This document shows, piece after piece, positions 1 to 7,130 of a stretch of DNA of 12,754 bases. Under the pieces are notes generated by a model. That model saw only the letters and a program-made list of their open reading frames with translations. It was not told the DNA's origin and searched no databases. Source of the stretch: Phycisphaerales bacterium (GTDB taxonomy: Bacteria; Pseudomonadota; Gammaproteobacteria; Competibacterales; Competibacteraceae); contig JACSSB010000182.1 of the NCBI GenBank assembly GCA_014879435.1, positions 1 through 12,754 of the forward strand. Reading direction: 5' to 3'. A program made the translations under genes and the position numbers. Positions within the stretch are counted from its first letter, which is position 1. Each line of letters begins with the position of its first letter.

Positions 1-921
1 CCCGGCGCGCATCTTGGCCACTTCCATGAAGTAGTTCATGCCGATGGCCCAGAAGAACGACAGCCGGGGAGCGAAGGTATCGATGTCCATACCGGCCTTG
101 ATCCCGGTGCGAACGTACTCCAGACCGTCGGCCAGGGTGTAGCCCAGTTCCAAATCAGCGGTGGCACCGGCTTCCTGCATGTGATAGCCAGAAATCGAGA
201 TGCTGTTGAACTTCGGCATCTCCTTGGACGTATAGGCGAAGATATCACCGATGACGCGGATCGACGGATCGGGCGGATAGATATAGGTATTGCGCACCAT
301 GTACTCTTTCAGAATATCGTTCTGAATAGTGCCGGTGAGCTTGTCATGGGGAACGCCTTGTTCCTCGGCGGAGACGATGTAGAAGGCCAAAACCGGTAAT
401 ACCGCGCCGTTCATGGTCATCGATACCGACATCTGATCCAGCGGGATACCGCCGAACAGCACTTCCATATCTAAAATCGAATCGATCGCCACACCCGCCT
501 TGCCGACGTCGCCAACGACACGCGGATGATCGGAGTCATAGCCGCGATGGGTGGCCAAATCGAACGCAATCGACAAGCCTTTCTGGCCAGCAGCCAGATT
601 ACGGCGATAGAAGGCGTTGGATTCCTCAGCGGTGGAGAAACCAGCGTACTGGCGTACCGTCCACGGCTGGGTCACGTACATCGCCGGATAGGGGCCGCGC
701 AGGAACGGCGGCACGCCCGCGACATAGTTCAGATACTTGAGATCCCGGATATCGTCCCGCGTGTACAGCGGTTTGACATCGATCTGTTCCATGGTCGCCG
801 AGACCAGTTGCTCCAGGGTCTTCCCAGTGGTTTTTTCCACCATCGCCTTCCACTCGGCGAAGCTGGGCTTGGGGAAGTCCACGCCGTAAGCCATGGTGGT
901 GAAATCGGGTGACTTGCTCAT
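1..921 (-). CDS. mutB: Methylmalonyl-CoA mutase large (catalytic, B12-binding) subunit, N-terminal part, cut by window edge
   Basis: Adenosylcobalamin-dependent isomerisation of (R)-methylmalonyl-CoA and succinyl-CoA in the cytoplasm. The visible 307 residues are the N-terminal arm and most of the substrate-binding TIM barrel. The translation shows RGPYPAMY (75-82), RQYAGFS (90-96), AFDLATHRGYDSD (119-131), SVSMTMNGAVLPVLAFY (165-181), NDILKEYMVRNTYIYPP (201-217) and SISGYHMQEAG (242-252). Tyr92, Arg210 and His247 have the same spacing as the known active-site residues Tyr89, Arg207 and His244 of the Propionibacterium enzyme (numbering from memory), so the barrel looks catalytically intact. 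The C-terminal cobalamin domain with its DxHxxG motif would lie beyond base 1 and cannot be checked. The ATG at 921-919 overlaps the TGA of the small subunit gene in an ATGA junction, which indicates translational coupling and co-transcription. Confidence 0.96.
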   Translation of the reverse strand, partial: MSKSPDFTTMAYGVDFPKPSFAEWKAMVEKTTGKTLEQLVSATMEQIDVKPLYTRDDIRDLKYLNYVAGVPPFLRGPYPAMYVTQPWTVRQYAGFSTAEESNAFYRRNLAAGQKGLSIAFDLATHRGYDSDHPRVVGDVGKAGVAIDSILDMEVLFGGIPLDQMSVSMTMNGAVLPVLAFYIVSAEEQGVPHDKLTGTIQNDILKEYMVRNTYIYPPDPSIRVIGDIFAYTSKEMPKFNSISISGYHMQEAGATADLELGYTLADGLEYVRTGIKAGMDIDTFAPRLSFFWAIGMNYFMEVAKMRAG

Positions 922-3059
922 TGGGCGACCCCCATCTTCTTCTGCAGAGTTGACAACAGGGCTTGGCAATTGGCGGCGAGATGAATGAAATCATCCACGC
1001 CAGCGGTCTTGAATGCCTCGACATGATCGGCTGGATAACCGGCTACCATCACGATCAGGCCAGGAGTAGCTTTTTTCAGCTTCTGGACCAGTGACGGAAC
1101 GATGTCGGGGTAAGTCGGATCGGTCGAGCAGATCACCACTGCCTTGGCGCCGGAGGCCAGCGCTGCCTCCGCTGCTTCGTCCGGGGTACCAAAGCCAGCG
1201 GGATACACGGTCTCGAAACCACCCACACCCAGGAACGCGGTGACGAAGTCGGCGCGTGCCTTGTGTTGGGTCAGTGGTCCCATGTTGGCCAGAAATACTT
1301 GTGGCCTTTGCCCGATACGTGCGACGTAGGTCTCCGCTGCCTGCCGTAACGCCTCAAAAGCCTGCGCGCCGCGATGGGCATGAACGGCGGTGGCGGTGGG
1401 GCCGGGCTTGGCATGGGTCCGTGCTGCGTGGGCAATTTCACCCAGGGTTGCACCAGCGAGTGCGGCCTGAATCGCAGTTTCGACTACGTTGCCCCCTTGG
1501 GCCAGCGCGTCTAATGCCGCTTGTTTCTGACCCGCGTTGGCGCTGGCCCGATACTGTTTCAAGGCTGCTCCACGCTCCGATTGCACCGCCCAGGGGTCCA
1601 CTGGCGCTGCTTCGATCCGAGATTCCTTCAGGTTCGGATACATGTTGGTGCCGACGAAAATATCTTTGCGCTTGGCGATGTTGGCAGCACGCTTGGTGGC
1701 GGTATCGGCGATTTGGGCTTGTGGCCAACCCGACTCCAGCGCCTTGGTCATGCCCCCTTGTTTCTCGATCTCTTGGAAGAGCGCCCAGGTTTTGCGCGCT
1801 ACCGAATCGGTGAGGTTTTCGACATACCAGGAACCACCCGCCGGATCGACGGTGTGGGTGATATGGGTTTCCTCACGTAGCACGGTGTGCGTGTTGCGGG
1901 CGACGCGACGGGAGAAGTCGTCTGGGACGCGCACCAGCTCGTCGAAGGGCGAAATGTGCAGGCTGTCACAGCCGCCGACGACCGCTGAGAACGCCTCGGT
2001 GGTGGCGCGCAGCAAGTTGACGTGCGGGTCATAAGCCGTCTGATTCCAAGCCGAGGTACGGGTGTGAATGTGCATCTTTTGCGATTCGGCGTTACCACCG
2101 AAGGCTTGGATGATCTTGGCCCATAACAGCCGAGCAGCACGCAGCCGGGCAATTTCCATAAAGAAGTTGGAGCCAATCGACAGCGAAAAACGGAAGCGCG
2201 GCGCGGCATCGTCGACGCTCAGTCCACGCGTCTGCATGGCACGTAGATATTCGACTGCAGTGGCCAGTACGAAAGCCAGCTCCTGCGTGGTGCTGGCGCC
2301 GCCGTTGTGGTAGGGGCTGCCCTGTACGGTAATCGTCTGCAATTGGGGCGCATTGGCCTTGGCCCAGGCGGTGAGTTGGGCCATGACCTCGTAGATGCCA
2401 TCCAAATCGCGGGGTAAGCGGCCATCGCGAGCCAACTGGCCCAAGGGGTCCATGCCGATTGCGCCGCGTATCTTGGCCAGAGATTGACCTTGTTTACGCA
2501 CCAGGGCGGCCAGCAGCGCGGTAAAAGTCAGCGCGCTGGTGCTGGCTTGAATGAAGAGTGGGGTATTTTCGAGATCGACACCATTCAGCGCCTGGGCTAG
2601 ATCATCGACACTGGAGACGGATAAACCACCTCTTCCCACATCCTCAGCATCAGCCTGATCGGCGTCGATACCAGCCAGAGTTGGCCGATCGGGCATCAGG
2701 TTGACCGCATTCTGGCCACGTTGTAAGTCGGCACGCAGCGCTGCGTTGAACGCCGCTGGTGTGCCCTGAGGCAGTTCTTGGGCGACTTCCCAACTGCTGT
2801 CATGGTAGCCCAACGGATTGGTTCCACGCAGGTAGGGGGCGAAGCCGGGTAGGCCGTCGAGATGGGGCAGGTTGGCGATATCCTCCTGCCGGTACATCGG
2901 CTGGAGATCGATTTCTTCATAGGTCTTGGTGATCAGTCGTTTTTCAAACGATGCACCTTTTAGGGCCTTATCGACGGCTCGGCGCCATTCTTCATAGGAT
3001 GTGGGGGGAAATTCATCGAACGTCGGGAGTGCCGTGTCCGTTTGTTGTGGGTTCGACAT
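918..3059 (-). CDS. mutA: Methylmalonyl-CoA mutase small subunit
   Basis: Non-catalytic partner (713 aa) of heterodimeric methylmalonyl-CoA mutase; it stabilises the dimer and does not itself bind B12. An N-terminal arm (about 25-60) precedes a degenerate TIM barrel with QGSPYHNGGAS (246-256), FFMEIARLRAARLLWAK (299-315) and HTVDPAGGSWYVE (402-414). The C-terminal half of the flavodoxin-like B12 fold spans about 585-713. In that fold the cobalamin signature DxHxxG is replaced by residues around MGPLTQHKAR (593-602), so the lower-ligand histidine is absent, as is usual for the small subunit. An in-frame ATG lies 57 codons further up, but the ATG at 3059 is chosen because GGAGGA sits 5 bases before it (3070-3065) and the residues upstream resemble no mutase. 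The gene is first in the mutAB operon and divergent from the probable epimerase. Confidence 0.95.
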   Translation of the reverse strand: MSNPQQTDTALPTFDEFPPTSYEEWRRAVDKALKGASFEKRLITKTYEEIDLQPMYRQEDIANLPHLDGLPGFAPYLRGTNPLGYHDSSWEVAQELPQGTPAAFNAALRADLQRGQNAVNLMPDRPTLAGIDADQADAEDVGRGGLSVSSVDDLAQALNGVDLENTPLFIQASTSALTFTALLAALVRKQGQSLAKIRGAIGMDPLGQLARDGRLPRDLDGIYEVMAQLTAWAKANAPQLQTITVQGSPYHNGGASTTQELAFVLATAVEYLRAMQTRGLSVDDAAPRFRFSLSIGSNFFMEIARLRAARLLWAKIIQAFGGNAESQKMHIHTRTSAWNQTAYDPHVNLLRATTEAFSAVVGGCDSLHISPFDELVRVPDDFSRRVARNTHTVLREETHITHTVDPAGGSWYVENLTDSVARKTWALFQEIEKQGGMTKALESGWPQAQIADTATKRAANIAKRKDIFVGTNMYPNLKESRIEAAPVDPWAVQSERGAALKQYRASANAGQKQAALDALAQGGNVVETAIQAALAGATLGEIAHAARTHAKPGPTATAVHAHRGAQAFEALRQAAETYVARIGQRPQVFLANMGPLTQHKARADFVTAFLGVGGFETVYPAGFGTPDEAAEAALASGAKAVVICSTDPTYPDIVPSLVQKLKKATPGLIVMVAGYPADHVEAFKTAGVDDFIHLAANCQALLSTLQKKMGVAQ

Positions 3060-3109
3060 GCGTATCCTCCGGTGGGTCGAAACGCGAGGGGTTGACAAAG
3101 CATCCGGCA

Positions 3110-3115
3110 AGTATA
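3110..3115 (-). promoter_or_regulatory. Candidate -10 element for mutAB
   Basis: On the minus strand this reads TATACT, one base from the sigma-70 consensus, about 50 bases upstream of the mutA ATG. No good -35 hexamer lies 16-18 bases further upstream. The assignment rests on the -10 match and its position in the 200-base divergent gap. Confidence 0.25.
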
Positions 3116-3215
3116 ACCGAAGATTCGCCCGATTCCCGGTGAGGAATTTTGCTGAAGGGGAATGGATACGGTTGCAATCGCTGGCTTGAATGACATACTC
3201 AAAAAGCATGAAATC

Positions 3216-3221
3216 TATAAT
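3216..3221 (+). promoter_or_regulatory. Candidate -10 element for the epimerase-like gene
   Basis: A perfect TATAAT lies 38 bases before the GTG start at 3260. The bases at the expected -35 distance (about 3192-3198, GACATAC) are a weak match. It could still be a sigma-70 promoter, perhaps helped by an activator. Nothing else in the divergent gap is a better candidate for this gene. Confidence 0.3.
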
Positions 3222-3259
3222 TCTCCCCAAACGCCAATCGATACATTCAGGAGGTTGTT

Positions 3260-3736
3260 GTGTCCGATAGACCCTTTAAGGTGTTAGGTATTCAGCAAAT
3301 TGCCATCGGTGGACTGGATAAATCCAAATTAAGTCGGTTGTGGGTCGATACCCTGGGCCTGACCTTGACCGGCAATTTCCGCAGTGAGCGGGAGAACGTG
3401 GACGAGGATATCGCCGCTATCGGTTCCGGCCCGTTCAAGGTCGAAGTGGACCTGATGCAGCCGATCGATCCTGGCAAGGCACCCAAGGTGCATGAGCCGC
3501 AGCTCAATCACATCGGGCTGTGGATCGATAATCTGGCGGCGGCGGTGGAGTGGTTGACCAGCAAGGGGATGCGCTTCACGCCGGGCGGCATTCGCAAGGG
3601 AGCGGCGGGTTATGATGTCTGCTTCTTGCATCCCAAGGGCAATGATGCCACGCCCTTGAGCGGTGAGGGTGTGCTGATCGAACTGATTCAAGCGCCAGCG
3701 GAAGTGATCGAAGCCTTTGCCAAGGTTCAGGCTTAA
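3260..3736 (+). CDS. VOC (glyoxalase-fold) protein, probable methylmalonyl-CoA epimerase
   Basis: A 158-residue protein with the paired beta-alpha-beta-beta-beta modules of the vicinal oxygen chelate fold: IQQIAI... (11-16) opens module one, LNHIGLWIDNL (82-92) opens module two, and GVLIELIQ (137-144) closes it. The length and the C-terminal strand resemble methylmalonyl-CoA epimerase, which interconverts the (S) and (R) epimers, and divergence from mutAB supports that role. By hand alignment to the Propionibacterium enzyme (His12, Gln65, His91, Glu141, from memory), the metal positions here are Gln13, Asp64, His84 and Glu141, so two of four differ. It could therefore be an unusual epimerase or another VOC enzyme on a related CoA ester. 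The start is GTG at 3260, with AGGAGG at 3249-3254 five bases ahead. Confidence 0.78.
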   Translation: MSDRPFKVLGIQQIAIGGLDKSKLSRLWVDTLGLTLTGNFRSERENVDEDIAAIGSGPFKVEVDLMQPIDPGKAPKVHEPQLNHIGLWIDNLAAAVEWLTSKGMRFTPGGIRKGAAGYDVCFLHPKGNDATPLSGEGVLIELIQAPAEVIEAFAKVQA

Positions 3737-3765
3737 ACAGCACGATCTCTGATCGTTCATGTGAT

Positions 3766-3790
3766 AAAGGCCCGGTTTTGCCGGGCCTTT
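3766..3790. terminator. Intrinsic terminator, probably bidirectional
   Basis: A perfect 10-bp stem, AAAGGCCCGG (3766-3775) with CCGGGCCTTT (3781-3790), encloses a 5-base TTTTG loop. It lies 29 bases after the epimerase-like stop and 26 bases beyond the pilR stop on the other strand. The GC core flanked by A's on one side and T's on the other could stop transcription of both convergent genes. The following plus-strand sequence is only moderately T-rich. Confidence 0.88.
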
Positions 3791-3816
3791 GTCGTTTATC
3801 TTGTCATTTGATCTTC

Positions 3817-5256
3817 CTAATCCAACCCCAGCTTTTTCAGCCGATAGCGTAGCGCCCGAAAGCTGATACCCAGCTTCTCGGCGGCGGCGGTCTTGTTATA
3901 GCGGGTCGATTCCAAGGCGCGCAGGATCGCTGTTCGCTCGATCTCCTCCAGATAACCCTCCAGATTGCCCGATGGAGGTTGCAGGATGGGGACGGTCCGT
4001 GGTTCGAACTCGCCACGTGGGGCTTCGGGGCGCACAGAAATTGGTTCTGGCGCTTGATGGATGGGCGTTGCTGCTGCGGGTGCGGGTGCGGGTGTCCGGC
4101 CCGGATTCAGTTCCACCGGTAGCAGGAGATCATCGGCTTGGATCAGTCCGCCTTCGCACAGAGTAAAGGCCCGTTCCAGAATATTTTCCAATTCGCGAAT
4201 ATTGCCTGGAAAAGCATAAGCGGCCAGTGCTGCAAGCGCAGTGGGTACCAGCCGCGGTGGCGGTAAACCCACCTGCCGGCTCAGCCGTTCAAGAATGGAC
4301 TCAACGAGTTCTGGAATATCTTGCGGATGTTCGCGCAGGCTGGGCATGCGCAAGTCGATCACATTCAGGCGGTAGAACAGATCCTGGCGGAAATTTCCTT
4401 GCTGTACCAGTACCGCCAAGTTCTTGTGCGTGGCACTGAGGATGCGCACATCCGTAGCAACTTCGATCTGAGCGCCTACTGGACGTACCGCACGTTCCTG
4501 GATCGCGCGTAGCAACTTGACCTGCATCGGGATCGGCAGATCGGCCACTTCGTCCAGAAACAGCGTGCCGCCCTGTGCTGCTTGAAACAATCCGCTTTTG
4601 TCTTGCGTGGCGCCAGTGAAACTGCCTTTCTTGTAACCGAAAAACTCACTTTCCATCAGGTGTTCGGGAATGGCTCCGCAGTTGACCGGCACAAAAGGTT
4701 TGTCGGCCCGTGGCCCGGATAGATGGATCATCCGCGCTCCCAATTCCTTACCAGTACCCGATTCGCCACTGATCAGAATGGGGGCCTGACTGCGCGCCAG
4801 CTTGGCGATCAATTGCCGTACATTGTCTATCACCGCCGAATGGCCAAGGAGGGTGGGTCGGCCGCTGGTATTGGTACGCTCTTCGTTACGATTCAAGCGT
4901 AGTGCGGTGGTGACCATGCCGCGCAGCATCGCCAGCTCGAACGGTTTGGAAACAAAATCGAAGGCACCCAGCTTGAGCGCTTCCACCGCGCTCTCGACGT
5001 TGCCGTGGGCGGTGATCACCGCCACCGGCAGATTGGGATAATGTTTTTGAATATGCGCGACCAGCTCCAGCCCATTACCGTCCGGTAGGCGCAGGTCGGT
5101 AATGCAGAAAGCGAAAGAATGGCGCTTGAGCAGCAGGAGCGCCTCGCTGAGATTTTCCACCGGGTAGCAGGTCACGCCGAGCGGCAGCAAGGTGATCTCG
5201 ATCAGCTCGCGGATATCAGCTTCATCATCCACGATCAAGGCATTGCAGGCATCCAT
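3817..5256 (-). CDS. pilR: PilR-like sigma-54-dependent response regulator
   Basis: NtrC-family activator (479 aa from the ATG at 5256). The receiver domain (1-120) has the acidic pair Asp10-Asp11, phosphoacceptor Asp54 in CITDLRLPD, and Lys104. The AAA+ domain (about 135-365) has Walker A GESGTGKE (164-171), the sigma-54 contact loop GSFTGA (211-216), Walker B GGTLFLDEV (229-237) and RQDLFYR (290-296). A proline/alanine-rich linker (about 385-428) leads to a Fis-type helix-turn-helix ending RALRYRLKKLGLD. Overall resemblance is strongest to PilR, which activates type IV pilin transcription with RpoN, although no pilin gene is in view. An upstream TTG at 5259 is possible. The ATG is preferred because GGAGA (5268-5264) is 7 bases ahead of it and it forms a TGATG coupling junction with the kinase gene. 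Confidence 0.88.
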   Translation of the reverse strand: MDACNALIVDDEADIRELIEITLLPLGVTCYPVENLSEALLLLKRHSFAFCITDLRLPDGNGLELVAHIQKHYPNLPVAVITAHGNVESAVEALKLGAFDFVSKPFELAMLRGMVTTALRLNRNEERTNTSGRPTLLGHSAVIDNVRQLIAKLARSQAPILISGESGTGKELGARMIHLSGPRADKPFVPVNCGAIPEHLMESEFFGYKKGSFTGATQDKSGLFQAAQGGTLFLDEVADLPIPMQVKLLRAIQERAVRPVGAQIEVATDVRILSATHKNLAVLVQQGNFRQDLFYRLNVIDLRMPSLREHPQDIPELVESILERLSRQVGLPPPRLVPTALAALAAYAFPGNIRELENILERAFTLCEGGLIQADDLLLPVELNPGRTPAPAPAAATPIHQAPEPISVRPEAPRGEFEPRTVPILQPPSGNLEGYLEEIERTAILRALESTRYNKTAAAEKLGISFRALRYRLKKLGLD

Positions 5257-6932
5257 CAAGTTATCTCCGGTGCAGGGCTGGCGGCGGTAAAGGTGATGCG
5301 GAAGCAGCAGCCACCCTCGGGCGGTGGACGATATTGCAATTGAGCCCGATTCGCCTCACATAATTCTCGCGCCAGATACAAGCCAAGACCTGTGCCTTGG
5401 GCGCGGGTGGTGAAAAAAGGTTCAAATAGCTTGGCGACGTTGTCAGCGGTGATGCCGGGTCCAGCATCGCGTACCTCCAAAAAAGGCCGTGCATGATTGT
5501 CATCCAGACCAGCCCGCAATTCGATATGTGGTGTGTCGCCTGGCCGACTGCCGTGTAGGCAGGCGTTGGCGCAGAGATTCCACAATATCTGGCGCAATTG
5601 ATGCGGGTCGAACGACACCACCAGTTCGGTAGGCTCCACCTGCTGGTGCCATGTGGGTGTGGGTCCATCCAGGCTGCGCAGAAAATCCTGCCTGAAATCT
5701 TCCAACCAAGGCTCCAATACGAATCGCTCGGGTTTGATCCGGTCTCGCCGCGCCAGATCGAGTACATCGCCGATGATGCGGTTGGCGCGCTTAACGTTAT
5801 CGTAAACGATTTGTGCCAATCGATGGTTACTGGTACCGGCACTGGCTGATTCCTGTAACAGTTGTGCCGCGTGGCCGATTGCCGCCAGTGGGTTGCGGAT
5901 TTCGTGGGCGATTCCAGCGGTCAACCGACCCAGCGCCACCAATTTGATCTGCTGCAAGCGCTCGGCAACTTGTTGTGAGTCTTCCAGCAGCACCAGCACA
6001 CTGGCTGCTTGACGACCGCTGAGCCGAGTAAAGCGTGGGATCAGTTCCGGGCGGTATTCAGCGGGTCGGAAAGCAGAAGGATCGGAATTGCCAGCCTGCC
6101 AATCCCGCAGTCGCTGTGCCAGTGGCGGTGACAGCGCTTCCAACGATAGTCCTGGCGCGGCTTGTGGATAATCCAACCACTCTTTGGCGGTCTCGTTCAT
6201 CAGTTGTATCTGATCGCTCGGATCGATAACCACCACGCCATTTTGTAAATGCCGGATGATGCCTTGATTTAATTCGGCGGCATCAAGCAATTCCAGAGTC
6301 CGTTGGCGGGCCAGCGCTTCGCCACGTCGGGCACGTTCGGCCAGCGCGTAGGTCAAGCCGGCGGCAATGAACAACGCCGCACCTAACACACCCAGCCGTG
6401 CCAGATCGTCACCGGCATTGCCGAGATGACTCCATAGATCGAGCCAATCCGCTGGGCCGCGCATGGCTTGCCATTGGCTCAGTACCCAGGAGGCTACCAG
6501 TAAGACAAAACCGAGGGCGGCCGCTAGCAGTGCTGAGCTGAGTGGCAGGAGGATACTGCTGGCAGCAATGGCGGTGATCAATAAACTGTTGAGACTGCTG
6601 GTGATACCACCGGAGGCATGGATCATGACCGTCAGTGCTGCTAGATCTACTACCATCAACAGATGCGCTTGTACCTTCAGTTGTGGTCGTCGCCAATAAC
6701 TGCCAGCGATAGCCAGCAGTGCCATCAGCATGTAGATCAGTGCTGCCCACAGGAATAATTGCGGATTTTGTTTACCAAACAGTCGGTTCTGCTCGTCGAA
6801 TCCAGCCGCCGCCAGTAATAGTAAGGCCAGAACCAGTCGGAAGAAGCTAGAGGCACGGAACACTTGCCACAAATAGCGGCGATCTAGGACACGGTCGGGT
6901 AAGAGGGCAGCGATCGGATCAGTGGCATTCAT
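5256..6932 (-). CDS. pilS: PilS-like membrane sensor histidine kinase
   Basis: A 558-residue inner-membrane kinase, predicted to phosphorylate the adjacent PilR-like regulator. Six hydrophobic segments, at about 31-44, 60-79, 90-106, 114-131, 133-151 and 181-198, match the six-helix sensor of PilS. A PAS-like region follows (about 215-325). The dimerisation/phosphoacceptor motif is IAHEIRNPLA (341-350), with His343 as the phosphorylated residue. The ATPase domain has an N box around NLCANA (452-457), a G1 box DAGPGI (489-494), an F box FEPFFTT (503-509) and a G2 box GTGLGLYL (513-520), so it looks active. The TGA overlaps the ATG of pilR by one base. No clear Shine-Dalgarno precedes the ATG at 6932, so expression may be low or the start uncertain. 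In Pseudomonas PilS senses membrane pilin; that ligand is inference here. Confidence 0.87.
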   Translation of the reverse strand: MNATDPIAALLPDRVLDRRYLWQVFRASSFFRLVLALLLLAAAGFDEQNRLFGKQNPQLFLWAALIYMLMALLAIAGSYWRRPQLKVQAHLLMVVDLAALTVMIHASGGITSSLNSLLITAIAASSILLPLSSALLAAALGFVLLVASWVLSQWQAMRGPADWLDLWSHLGNAGDDLARLGVLGAALFIAAGLTYALAERARRGEALARQRTLELLDAAELNQGIIRHLQNGVVVIDPSDQIQLMNETAKEWLDYPQAAPGLSLEALSPPLAQRLRDWQAGNSDPSAFRPAEYRPELIPRFTRLSGRQAASVLVLLEDSQQVAERLQQIKLVALGRLTAGIAHEIRNPLAAIGHAAQLLQESASAGTSNHRLAQIVYDNVKRANRIIGDVLDLARRDRIKPERFVLEPWLEDFRQDFLRSLDGPTPTWHQQVEPTELVVSFDPHQLRQILWNLCANACLHGSRPGDTPHIELRAGLDDNHARPFLEVRDAGPGITADNVAKLFEPFFTTRAQGTGLGLYLARELCEANRAQLQYRPPPEGGCCFRITFTAASPAPEIT

Positions 6933-6994
6933 GATGTGGGATAGGTAATGATTCTTCTAAGGTGAGCGATTTCACTTCACATATATATAATTTA

Positions 6995-7026
6995 ATTTAA
7001 TCACATCGGTGATTTAATCACACCGA
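6995..7026. repeat. Tandem 15-bp direct repeat with internal palindromes, candidate operator between pilS and sucC
   Basis: ATTTAATCACATCGG (6995-7009) and ATTTAATCACACCGA (7012-7026) match at 13 of 15 positions with a 17-base period. A third, partial ATTTAAT starts at 6990, 22 bases before the last copy. The repeats create two inverted repeats: TCAC-ATCG-GTGA (7001-7012) and GTGAT-TTA-ATCAC (7009-7021). The block sits just upstream of the likely sucC promoter and downstream of an alternating AT tract (6981-6990). Its symmetry suggests a binding site for a dimeric regulator. The identity of that regulator is unknown. Confidence 0.45.
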
Positions 7027-7090
7027 CGTCTTGATCGACTGACCTGCATCCATCTTGCGGTGAAGGTGTGAAGATTGAGGTGTTTCGGGA

Positions 7091-7096
7091 TACAAT
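7091..7096 (+). promoter_or_regulatory. Candidate -10 element for sucCD
   Basis: TACAAT lies 34 bases before the sucC ATG, one base from consensus. The -35 region (about 7067-7073, TGTGAAG) is poor, which would fit a promoter needing an activator. The palindromic repeats lie 65-100 bases upstream. Confidence 0.35.
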
Positions 7097-7130
7097 AACG
7101 ACCTCACTGTAAAAGGGGGATGTAATCCGC

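Noticed and set aside
1256..1813. 185-codon plus-strand frame inside mutA
   Set aside because: It is antisense to mutA, rich in Arg, Pro and Trp, with no domain and no ribosome binding site that stands out.
3092..3117. TTGACA (3092) and TATAAC (3112) on the plus strand as a promoter
   Set aside because: The spacer is only 14 bases, too short for a normal sigma-70 promoter, and it is far from the epimerase-like start; the TATAAT at 3216 is better placed.
3060..3230. In-frame N-terminal extension of mutA by 57 residues
   Set aside because: The extension does not resemble the mutase arm, it would run over the best promoter-like sequence, and a strong GGAGGA precedes the ATG at 3059.
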